A stretch of DNA of 34,453 nt from DASZPL01 sp035550315 (GTDB lineage: Bacteria > Actinomycetota > Actinomycetes > JAFAQI01), in the NCBI GenBank assembly GCA_035550315.1, contig DASZPL010000126.1:1-34453 (forward strand), written 5' to 3'. Within the stretch, counting starts at the first letter, position 1, and every line of letters begins with the position of its first letter. Position numbers and translations under genes: made by a program. This document shows, piece after piece, positions 15,359 through 22,402 of this stretch. The notes below the pieces were generated by a model. It did not search any database, was not told the DNA's origin, and was given only the letters and a program-made list of their open reading frames with translations.

Positions 15359-16351
15359 TCAGCCCTTCCTCAAGACCTCGGGATTCACGCAGTGCTCCGG
15401 CGGTTGGCCGTCGAGGATTCGCTCGATGTCGGTGGCCACGAGCCGCGAGTGGTTCGCCTCGGTGTCGTACGTCGCGCCCCCGATGTGCGGCGTGAGGACG
15501 ACGTTGGGCATGGCCGCCAGCGGGTGCGACGGGTCGAGCCACTCGTGCTCGAAGTGATCGAGCCCGGCGGCAGCGAGGTGCCCCGACTCGAGCGACGCGA
15601 CCAGCGCGTCGGTGTCGTGCAGCGCGGCCCGCGCGGCGTTCAGGTAGACGGCGCCATCACGCATCGCAGCGAACTCGGCGGCGCCAATCATGCCCTTGGT
15701 CTCGTCGGTCACTGGTGCGTGCATGGTGACCACGTCAGACTCGGCGAGCAGGTCGGCGAGCGAATGCGTCGCGTCGGCGGCGTACGGATCGTGGGCGATC
15801 ACGCGCATGCCGAGCCCCTCGAGCCGCCACTTCACCGCCCGTCCGATGGCGCCGAAGCCGACGATCCCGACGGTGCGGCCGGCTAGCTCCCAAGCGCGAA
15901 ACCGCTGGTAGGGAATCGTCCCATCGCGGTAAATCTCGCCGGCGCGACACTCCCGGTCGGCGACGCAGATGCCGCGGGTCGCGGCAAACAGCAGGCCGAC
16001 CGTCAGCTCCGCGACGGCGTCGGCGTTGCGGCCGGGCGCACGCACGACCGGGACGCCGGCCGCGGTCGCGGCAGCGATGTCGACGTTGTTCGGGTCGCCC
16101 CGGGTGCAGCCGACCACGAGCAGCGGCTGGTCGAAGACCGGCCCGCCGACCTTGTCCGACTCGCAGACCAGCACGGTCGCGCCTTCGTCGGCGAGCCGCT
16201 TGGCCAGCTCCTCCTCGCCGTACATCTTCAGCGGTTGCTGCTCGATCCACGGCTCGTAGACGAGGTCGCAACGCCGCTGGAGCAGCTCGAACCCGTCGCC
16301 CCGCATCGGTGCGAGGACCAACGCGCGGGGGCGCTCGGCGGGCGCGGTCAC
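15359..16351 (-). CDS. D-isomer-specific 2-hydroxyacid dehydrogenase, NAD-dependent
   Basis: This 330-residue protein has the phosphoglycerate-dehydrogenase architecture: Rossmann motif GIVGFGAIGRAV at 162-173, catalytic Arg241 (YLNAARAALHDTDAL), Glu268 (GLDHFEHEW) and His289 (TPHIGGAT). The C-terminal regulatory ACT domain of biosynthetic SerA is absent, so it is more likely a catabolic 2-hydroxyacid or sugar-acid oxidoreductase. GTG 16351 has GGAGGAGG ten bases upstream. It is the first gene of the five-gene operon running to 12453, divergent from the FGGY kinase, with operator site 7 between them. Confidence 0.92.
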   Translation of the reverse strand: MTAPAERPRALVLAPMRGDGFELLQRRCDLVYEPWIEQQPLKMYGEEELAKRLADEGATVLVCESDKVGGPVFDQPLLVVGCTRGDPNNVDIAAATAAGVPVVRAPGRNADAVAELTVGLLFAATRGICVADRECRAGEIYRDGTIPYQRFRAWELAGRTVGIVGFGAIGRAVKWRLEGLGMRVIAHDPYAADATHSLADLLAESDVVTMHAPVTDETKGMIGAAEFAAMRDGAVYLNAARAALHDTDALVASLESGHLAAAGLDHFEHEWLDPSHPLAAMPNVVLTPHIGGATYDTEANHSRLVATDIERILDGQPPEHCVNPEVLRKG

Positions 16352-16418
16352 AGCGGCAGAGCCTCCTCCGTCGGCGGGGTGGCGCGAGTCATCCGGGAAC
16401 CGTCAGACTATCCAAAGG

Positions 16419-16434
16419 CTGACATCCGTGTCAG
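16419..16434. promoter_or_regulatory. Operator palindrome, site 7 (five-gene operon/kinase divergent region)
   Basis: CTGACATCCGTGTCAG lies 67 bp upstream of the dehydrogenase start and 26 bp upstream of the kinase ATG. The outer arms CTGACA and TGTCAG are perfect inverted repeats. Confidence 0.78.
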
Positions 16435-16460
16435 ACATCGCGCGCGACGGCGGAGGCTTG

Positions 16461-17771
16461 ATGGCAGGGGACATCACGGTCGGGCTGGACATCGGCACGA
16501 CGTCGGTGAAGGCGCTCGCCGTCGACGCCGACGGCACCGTGTTGGCGCGCTCCCGGATCCCGCACGAGGTGTTCGCACCGACCCCGGACATCCACGAGCA
16601 CAACGCGCTCGAGGCGTGGTACGAGGGCCCGCGGCGAGCCGTCGCCGAGCTCGGAGTGGCCGACTTCGTCGGCATCGGCGTCGCGTCGATGGTGCCGAGC
16701 ATGACGGCGGTCGACGACGACGGACGTCCGATGACGCCGGGGTTGTTGTACGGCGACCACCGCGGCCGCACCAGCGACCATGCGGTCGACCCACTGAACT
16801 CCGGCGAGTACCGCGCGATGCTCGACTGGACGATCCAGCAGGCGCCCAACGCCCGCGGCTATTGGACGGCGCCCGCCGTCGCGGCGGCAGCGCTGGGCGG
16901 CACCCCCGTGCTCGACATCGGCACGGGCGTCGCGCTGGCGCCGCTGTGGGACGGCGACTGGCAGGCGGATCGGCTGGCCGAGATCGGGCTGCGCCCCGAG
17001 CAGATGCCGGTCATCAGCATGAGCAACGACAGCCCGAGCGGCTGGATCGGCAAGGCGGCGCAGGCTCCCGGGATGGCCGATGCCTGGGCGGAAGCGACGG
17101 TCGCCGGTGCCACCGGTGTCGGCGACGCGTTGGTCATCTGCGGTACGACGCTGATCATCTGGTGCGCGCTGGCGGAGCCGATGTTGGTCGACGGTTTGTG
17201 GTCGTTCCCGCACCCGTACATCCAGGGCCTGACGATGCTCGCCGGCGCCAGCAACGCCGGCGGGATGTTCATCAACTGGGCGCGTCGCACGCTGGCCGGC
17301 GCGACCGTGCAACTCGAGCCGGAGAGCCTGCCGGTGTGGGTGCCGTACGTGCGCGGCGAGCGGACGCCGCTGCACGACCCGAGCCGCCGCGCCTCACTGC
17401 ACGACGCGCACATCGGCCAGGACTCGGCCGCGCTGATGCGGGCGGCCTACGAGGCCGCCGGCTTCGTCGTACGCCGCCAGCTCGACCAGGCCGGCTCGCA
17501 GACTCGGCGGATCGTTGCCAGCGGCGGCGGCGTCCACGACGAGGAGTGGATGCAGGCGCTCGCCGACTGCACCGGCGTACCGGTCGATGTGGTGGCGGTG
17601 CCGGAGGGCGCGGCACTCGGCGCCGCGTGGTACGGCCGGATGGCGGCGGGGCTCGAACCGCTGGAAGGCGTGGCGCGGTGGGTGCGCCACGGCCGCCGGT
17701 ACGAGCCGGACCCGCGCTGGCTGCCGCACTGCGAGGAGCGCTACCAGCGCTGGCGCACCCTCGCCGACTAA
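16461..17771 (+). CDS. FGGY-family carbohydrate kinase
   Basis: This 436-residue FGGY kinase has the ASKHA phosphate-1 loop GLDIGTTSVKAL (Asp10-Ser15), GDALVICGTTLIIW as phosphate-2 region and ASGGGVHDEEW as the adenosine motif. It is about 50-60 residues shorter than glycerol or xylulose kinases. ATG 16461 is preceded by GGCGGAGG with four bases spacing; a GTG at 16428 lies inside the operator and is less likely. These enzymes phosphorylate a polyol, ketose or sugar acid from ATP. Sitting opposite a FucA-like aldolase and a 2-hydroxyacid dehydrogenase, it suggests a kinase-aldolase branch. The gene ends directly at the left edge of the DUF559 cassette. Confidence 0.92.
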   Translation: MAGDITVGLDIGTTSVKALAVDADGTVLARSRIPHEVFAPTPDIHEHNALEAWYEGPRRAVAELGVADFVGIGVASMVPSMTAVDDDGRPMTPGLLYGDHRGRTSDHAVDPLNSGEYRAMLDWTIQQAPNARGYWTAPAVAAAALGGTPVLDIGTGVALAPLWDGDWQADRLAEIGLRPEQMPVISMSNDSPSGWIGKAAQAPGMADAWAEATVAGATGVGDALVICGTTLIIWCALAEPMLVDGLWSFPHPYIQGLTMLAGASNAGGMFINWARRTLAGATVQLEPESLPVWVPYVRGERTPLHDPSRRASLHDAHIGQDSAALMRAAYEAAGFVVRRQLDQAGSQTRRIVASGGGVHDEEWMQALADCTGVPVDVVAVPEGAALGAAWYGRMAAGLEPLEGVARWVRHGRRYEPDPRWLPHCEERYQRWRTLAD

Positions 17772-17774
17772 CCC

Positions 17775-17850
17775 CCGCAGATCTTCGGGCAGTTGCACGC
17801 CGCATCGGCGTGTCGGGCCGAATTTTGGTCGGTTACGCGAAGATCTGCGG
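17775..17850 (+). repeat. 76-bp hairpin repeat, left copy
   Basis: The outer arms CCCCCGCAGATCTTCG (17772-17787) and CGAAGATCTGCGGGGG (17838-17853) are a perfect 16-bp inverted repeat. Inside is a second hairpin, CACGCCG-CAT-CGGCGTG. The copy matches the right repeat in reverse complement at 66 of 76 positions with no gaps. It begins three bases after the kinase stop, so it could also act as a terminator or RNA-stabilising hairpin. Confidence 0.9.
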
Positions 17851-17902
17851 GGGCTGTGGACGGGCGCCGACGAGGTCCGCGGTGCGTTGCCATTCTCCGG
17901 AC

Positions 17903-18802
17903 ATGGATGGCTGCCTCGGCTGTACGCCGGTGATCGCAGCCCGCGACGCCGCCGAGCTTGGCCTGGGCCGGCGCGGGTTGCAGCGCCTGCTCGCCGACGG
18001 CGTCCTGCTTGCGCCGCAACGTGGGGTCCTCGTCGGGAGCTGCCAGGTCGAGCGCGCCGCAGCTGACCGCCGGCTCGACCACCTGCTGCAACTGCAGATC
18101 CTGCTGACCGTCTACCCAGACGCCGCCGCCAGCCACGATTCGGCGGCGTTGGTAGCGCGCCTGCCACTGCTGATGCACCCACGGCTCGTCACCGTCACGC
18201 GGCGCCGAGGCGCCTGGCGTGGCGGCGCCCAGAGCCGGGTCCGGATCGCGCGGCTACCGGCGTCGCACCTCACGACCGTCGACGGCATTCGTACGACGAC
18301 AGTCCGCCGTACCTTCGTCGACATCGCGAGATCGGCGACGTTTCGCGAAGCCGTCGTCGTCGGGGACGCAGCGGTCCGGCGCGGCTTCGGCGTCGCCGAC
18401 TTGCGCGAAGCGGTCGAGGAGTGCGCCGAGTGGGCGGACGTCGGCAAGGCCCGCCGAGCCGTGCGCTTCCTCGACGGCCGCGCCGAGTCGCCACTCGAAT
18501 CGGTGTCGCGCGCGATCATGCACGAGTTCGACGTCCCGCCACCCGAACTGCAGACGCCGATTCGACTCGATGCGACGACGGAGTACCGCGCCGACTTCTA
18601 CTGGAAGGCGCGACGCGTCATCGGCGAGGCCGATGGCATGGCCAAGTACGACGAACCCGCAGCGCTGCGAGCGGAGAAGCTTCGCCAGGAACGGCTGGAA
18701 CGAGCCGGCTTCGCGGTCGTGCGCTGGACCTGGGACGAGATGCTGAACCAGACCGACGCGACCATCGCGCGCATCCAGGCCAAACTCGCCACCCACCGCT
18801 GA
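17903..18802 (+). CDS. AbiEi-like / DUF559 (Vsr-type nuclease fold) protein
   Basis: This is a 299-residue protein. Residues 1-50 are a winged-helix-like segment ending APQRGVLVG, residues about 60-145 (SHDSAALVARLPL, VTVTRRRGAWRGG, VDGIRTTTVRRTFVDIAR) match AbiEi-type antitoxin proteins, and the C-terminus (195-299) is DUF559-like: SPLES with Glu199, YRADFYW with Asp231, and IGEADGMAKY with Glu242 and Asp244, the acidic set of PD-(D/E)xK / very-short-patch-repair-like nucleases. I start at ATG 17903; the open frame continues far upstream but only as antisense-like sequence across the kinase. No toxin gene is adjacent, unlike AbiE systems. It is flanked by inverted hairpin repeats and is probably not part of the surrounding pathway. 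Confidence 0.85.
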   Translation: MDGCLGCTPVIAARDAAELGLGRRGLQRLLADGVLLAPQRGVLVGSCQVERAAADRRLDHLLQLQILLTVYPDAAASHDSAALVARLPLLMHPRLVTVTRRRGAWRGGAQSRVRIARLPASHLTTVDGIRTTTVRRTFVDIARSATFREAVVVGDAAVRRGFGVADLREAVEECAEWADVGKARRAVRFLDGRAESPLESVSRAIMHEFDVPPPELQTPIRLDATTEYRADFYWKARRVIGEADGMAKYDEPAALRAEKLRQERLERAGFAVVRWTWDEMLNQTDATIARIQAKLATHR

Positions 18803-18871
18803 TCTTCGCGCAACTGACCAAAATCGGGCGCGACACGCCGCGCCGGCGTGCAACTGCGCGAAGATCTGCGG
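18796..18871 (-). repeat. 76-bp hairpin repeat, right copy (inverted)
   Basis: The inverted copy of the left repeat has arms GATCTTCGCGCA (18801-18812) and TGCGCGAAGATC (18855-18866) that pair perfectly, and an inner hairpin CACGCCG-CGC-CGGCGTG. The inner stem is kept in both copies while the three-base loop differs (CAT versus CGC), which suggests the structure is conserved. It overlaps the DUF559 stop codon and ends at the base before the convergent gene's stop codon. Confidence 0.9.
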
Positions 18872-21046
18872 TTAGGGGGCGTCGCGGGGGAGGCCGAGCA
18901 AGCGCTCGCCGATGACGTTGCGCTGCACCTCGCTGGTGCCGCCGGCAATCGTCAGGCAACGGGTCGCGAGGAAGCCGTGCGTCCAACCGCCCGCGGCCCC
19001 CTCGCTGGTCGCGCCGTCGACGCCGAGCAGCTCGATGCCGTACTCCTGCACCCGCTGCTCGTGCTCGGCGCCGATCAGCTTGCGCAGGCTCGACTCGGCG
19101 CCCGGCCCGCTGCCGCGCAACGCCCGCAGCATCTGCCGGTAGCCCATCAGCCCGAGCGCCCGGGCCTCCGCGACCAGCGCGCCAAGCCGGTCGAGAGCGA
19201 CGGCATCGGCGGCTTCCGGCATCACCTGCAGCAGCGCGTCCACGCCGGTGCCAAAGGCCGAACCGCTCGACATCTGCACCCGCTCGTTCGCGAGCGTCGT
19301 GCGCGCAAGCCGCCAGCCGTCGTCGACGTCGCCCACGACGCAGTCGTCCGGCACGAACACGCCGTCGAGGAACACCTCGTTGAACATCGCCTGCCCGGTC
19401 AGCTCGCGCAGTGGCCGGATGTCGATGCCCGACGTACTCATGTCGAGCAAGAAATAGGTGATGCCGGCATGGCGGTTGCCGTCGGTGATCGGCGTCGTGC
19501 GCGCGAGCAGGATGCCGTGGCTGCTCTGCCGCGCCATCGAGGTCCAGACCTTCTGCCCGGTGACCAGCCAGCCACCGTCAGTCCGCTCGGCGCGCGTCGT
19601 CAGCGACGCCAGGTCGGACCCCGCCCCGGGCTCACTGAACAACTGGCACCAGCTGATCTCGCCGTAGAGCGTCGGGCGGATCCAGCGCTCCTGCTGCGCC
19701 GGCGTGCCGTGCTCGATCAGCGTCGGCAACACCCACGCGGCGATGCTCAGGTGCGGCCGCCGCACCTTCGCCCGGCGGAACTCCTCGTCGATCACGAGCT
19801 GCTCGACGGCGCCCGCACTGCGACCCCACGGCCGCGGCCAATGCGGCGACAGATAGCCCTCGTCCGCCAGCCGGCGACGCCGGGCATCGTCGTCCAGCTC
19901 TTGCAGTGATTGCAGGAACTCCTGCACGGCCCCGCGGTGCTCGTCTGCCTCCGCGGGCAGTTCCACGTCGAGCGTGCGGCGGACCCCACGCAGCGCGAGC
20001 GTCGCGGTCCGGGTCCGCCACGACGAGGTCGGCCCGAAGACCTGCCGGACCGCCACCGCACGGCGCAAGTAGAGATGCGCGTCGTGCTCCCAGGTGAACC
20101 CGATGCCGCCGAGGACCTGCACGCAGTCCTCCGCGGCGCGCACGGCGCCGTCGAACGCAATCGCCGCGGCGCTCGCCACGGCCAGCTGCCGCGACTCCCC
20201 GTCGTCCGCCGTCCGGGCCGCGTCCCACACCGCGGCCCGCATCTGCTCGACCAGCGCGAGCAGGTCGGCGCACCGATGCTTGATCGCCTGAAACGTGCCG
20301 ATCGGCCGGCCGAACTGCACCCGCTCCTTCGCATGCCGGGTCGCCTCGTCGAGGCACCAGCCGGCGAGGCCGCACGTTTCGGCGGCGTAGAGCACCGCGC
20401 CGATGTCGGCAACGTCCTCGGCGCTGATGGTCAGCTGCCGTTCGGGAGGTACGACGACGCCGGCCAGGTCCACCTCGGCCATCCGGCGCGCCAAGTCGAG
20501 ACTGCCCACCGGCCGACGGGCCCGCCCGGCGACATCGATGGCGCACCAGACCAGCGCGCCGTCGACGGACACCGGCGCCACCAGCAGGTCCGCGACCGCA
20601 CCGCCCAGCACCGGCCGCACGACCCCGTCCAGCGCAACTCCGGCGGCTACGGCCGATCCCGCGACCGGCGGGCAGCCGATCGCGACGGCTGCCGGCGTCG
20701 TCCCGGCCACCACGTCCGCGAGCAGCTCTTTCGCAGCCGCCCCGCCGTCGGCCGCCAGCACCGATGCAGCGTGCATCGTCGGCAGCAACTGCCCGGGGGC
20801 CACGGCGCGGCCCAGCTCCTCCGCGACCACGGCCGACTCGGCCAGCCCAAAGCCGGCGCCGCCGTACTCCTCAGGCACGGCCAGCCCGAGCCAGCCCAGC
20901 TCGGCCGCGTCCGCCCAGTACGCCGGCAGCTGCTCGACCTCGGCGTCGACCGCCTCGCGGACCACCTCCAGTGGGCACCGTCGCGCCAGCAGGTCGCGCG
21001 CGGAGTCACGCAGCGCGTCGTGTTCTTCGGTCACGCCGATCGGCAT
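18872..21046 (-). CDS. Fused two-domain acyl-CoA dehydrogenase, FadE34-like
   Basis: This 724-residue protein joins two acyl-CoA dehydrogenase units. The first (1 to about 345) has ERVQFGRPIGTFQAIKH (241-257) and VLGGIGFTWEHDAHLYLRRA, as in FadE27-type subunits. The second (about 365-724) has FSEPGAGSD (470-478), GQKVWTS, the presumed catalytic Glu588 in LANERVQ and GGTSEVQRNVIGERLLG, as in FadE26-type subunits. The size and order match mycobacterial FadE34 (about 710 residues), a single-chain version of the alpha2-beta2 side-chain dehydrogenases. ATG 21046 lies 15 bp after the amidohydrolase stop; the pair forms one operon behind operator site 8. It would oxidise a bulky acyl-CoA and donate electrons to ETF. 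Together with the separate pair at 7705-10100 the cluster has both arrangements. Confidence 0.94.
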   Translation of the reverse strand: MPIGVTEEHDALRDSARDLLARRCPLEVVREAVDAEVEQLPAYWADAAELGWLGLAVPEEYGGAGFGLAESAVVAEELGRAVAPGQLLPTMHAASVLAADGGAAAKELLADVVAGTTPAAVAIGCPPVAGSAVAAGVALDGVVRPVLGGAVADLLVAPVSVDGALVWCAIDVAGRARRPVGSLDLARRMAEVDLAGVVVPPERQLTISAEDVADIGAVLYAAETCGLAGWCLDEATRHAKERVQFGRPIGTFQAIKHRCADLLALVEQMRAAVWDAARTADDGESRQLAVASAAAIAFDGAVRAAEDCVQVLGGIGFTWEHDAHLYLRRAVAVRQVFGPTSSWRTRTATLALRGVRRTLDVELPAEADEHRGAVQEFLQSLQELDDDARRRRLADEGYLSPHWPRPWGRSAGAVEQLVIDEEFRRAKVRRPHLSIAAWVLPTLIEHGTPAQQERWIRPTLYGEISWCQLFSEPGAGSDLASLTTRAERTDGGWLVTGQKVWTSMARQSSHGILLARTTPITDGNRHAGITYFLLDMSTSGIDIRPLRELTGQAMFNEVFLDGVFVPDDCVVGDVDDGWRLARTTLANERVQMSSGSAFGTGVDALLQVMPEAADAVALDRLGALVAEARALGLMGYRQMLRALRGSGPGAESSLRKLIGAEHEQRVQEYGIELLGVDGATSEGAAGGWTHGFLATRCLTIAGGTSEVQRNVIGERLLGLPRDAP

Positions 21047-21061
21047 CGGTCGCTCGATCCC

Positions 21062-22249
21062 TCAGTCGTCGACCTCGGCGCGCAACGCACCCACGGTGCA
21101 GGCTTCACGCGCCCGGTGCCGGAACGGGTCGAAGGCGAAGCGCCGCATCGCGTTCTCGTGGGTGATCTTGTTGACCACGTCGTCCGGCACGTCCTCGAAG
21201 TGCTTGGCCAGCGCCTCCGGCGAGTGCGGCCACGAGGAGTCGGAGTGCGGGTAGTCGCACTCCCAGGTCAGGTTGTCGATGCCGATCAGGTCGCGCGTGG
21301 CGACGCCGGCCTTGTCGTCGATGAAGCAGAAGGTGAACGCCTCGCGGGCCTTGGCGCTCGGCAGCACGCCGCCGAAGTCCTGACCGGTCCAGAACCGGTG
21401 CCGCTCGTAGACGTAGTCGATCCGCTCGAGGAAGTACGGCAGCCAGCCGACGCCGCCCTCCGACAGCGCGAACTTCAGGTCCGGATGGCGCTTCAGCGCG
21501 GGCGACCAGATCAGGTTCGCCGCGGCCTGCATCGCGTTCAGCGGGGTCAGCGTGACCATGACGTCGATCGGCGCGTCGTTCAGCTCGATCGTCGTCGACG
21601 ACGAGCCGATGTGCAGGCAGATGACCATGCCCTCTTCGACGCACGCCCGGTAGAACGGGTCCCAGTGCTCCGAATGCAGGCTCGGCCAGCCCAGCTTCGA
21701 CGGGTCTTCCGAGAACGTGACTGCTCGGCAGCCCTTGGCGGCGACCCGGTGCACTTCCTTCGCCATCAGCTCCGGATCCCAGATCGGCGGGATCGACAGC
21801 GGGATGAACCGGCCGGGGTAGGAGCCGCACCACTCGTCGATGTGCCAGTCGTTGTACGCCTGGAGCATGACGTAGGACATGTCCTTGTCCTTGGCCCGGC
21901 TGAACAGCTGGCCGCAGAACTGCGGGAATGACGGGAAGCACATCGAGCCGAGGACACCGTTGCGGTTCATGTCCTTGACCCGCTCGTGGATGTCGTAGCA
22001 CCCGCGCCTGATCTCGTCGTACGCCGTGGGGTTGAAGTTGTATTCCTCCGGCGGCCGGCCGGCCACCGCGTTGAGCCCGATGTTCGGGATCTCGGCGCCC
22101 TCGAACACCCAGACGTCGAAGCCACCTTCCTTGCGGACGCTTCGCGGGGCGAACTCCTTGTAGCGGTCGGGCACGTGGTTGTCGAACATGTTCGGCGGCT
22201 CGACCACGTGGTCATCGACGCTGATGAGGATCATGTCCTCGATTCGCAT
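21062..22249 (-). CDS. Amidohydrolase-2 (ACMSD-related) family protein
   Basis: This is a 395-residue TIM-barrel protein of the metal-dependent amidohydrolase-2 family, common beside acyl-CoA genes in mycobacteria. The first strand carries ISVDDHVVEPPNMF (Asp12, Asp13, His14) in place of the HxH of classic amidohydrolases; His213 lies in CLHIGSSS, Glu264 in SEGGVGW and Asp332 in ECDYPHSD, where catalytic and metal ligands are expected. Relatives include decarboxylases and hydrolases of carboxylated rings; the reaction here is unknown. ATG 22249 starts the operon that ends with the fused dehydrogenase and is 59 bp from operator site 8, shared with the divergent importer operon. Confidence 0.92.
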   Translation of the reverse strand: MRIEDMILISVDDHVVEPPNMFDNHVPDRYKEFAPRSVRKEGGFDVWVFEGAEIPNIGLNAVAGRPPEEYNFNPTAYDEIRRGCYDIHERVKDMNRNGVLGSMCFPSFPQFCGQLFSRAKDKDMSYVMLQAYNDWHIDEWCGSYPGRFIPLSIPPIWDPELMAKEVHRVAAKGCRAVTFSEDPSKLGWPSLHSEHWDPFYRACVEEGMVICLHIGSSSTTIELNDAPIDVMVTLTPLNAMQAAANLIWSPALKRHPDLKFALSEGGVGWLPYFLERIDYVYERHRFWTGQDFGGVLPSAKAREAFTFCFIDDKAGVATRDLIGIDNLTWECDYPHSDSSWPHSPEALAKHFEDVPDDVVNKITHENAMRRFAFDPFRHRAREACTVGALRAEVDD

Positions 22250-22308
22250 GGCGCAGCTCCCATCGCCCGAGTGCTTCCGGACCGCCCTGACGAGGTCGCA
22301 TCAGTAGG

Positions 22309-22324
22309 CTGACACGCGTGTCAG
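22309..22324. promoter_or_regulatory. Operator palindrome, site 8 (amidohydrolase/importer divergent region)
   Basis: CTGACACGCGTGTCAG is a perfect 16-bp palindrome and the best representative of the motif. It lies 59 bp from the amidohydrolase start and 78 bp from the start of the surface-protein gene that leads the ABC importer operon. TAGGCT directly overlaps its left edge and could be part of a -10 region. Confidence 0.82.
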
Positions 22325-22402
22325 TGATCGCCCCAGATTACGTCGCTCTCGGGCGATTCGCCACGCCTGCCCGACGCGCCTCTCGGCGGTAGATTCCTGC
22401 CC

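Larger units (their letters stand above)
17772..18871. mobile_element. Candidate DUF559-gene cassette bounded by inverted hairpin repeats
   Basis: An 1100-bp unit fills exactly the space between the kinase stop codon (17769-17771) and the stop codon of the convergent fused dehydrogenase (complement 18872-18874). It contains one gene (17903-18802) between two 76-bp repeats in inverted orientation, each self-complementary. It lacks the operator that controls the genes on both sides. This is the architecture of a small insertion or of a REP-transposase-like unit, but no known transposase is encoded and no target-site duplication can be recognised. The element status is my inference. Confidence 0.45.

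Noticed and set aside
16235..17902. Upstream extension of the DUF559 frame (open for 855 codons in total)
   Set aside because: It runs across the dehydrogenase start, the operator and the whole FGGY kinase in another frame and has shadow composition; only the part from 17903 matches a family.
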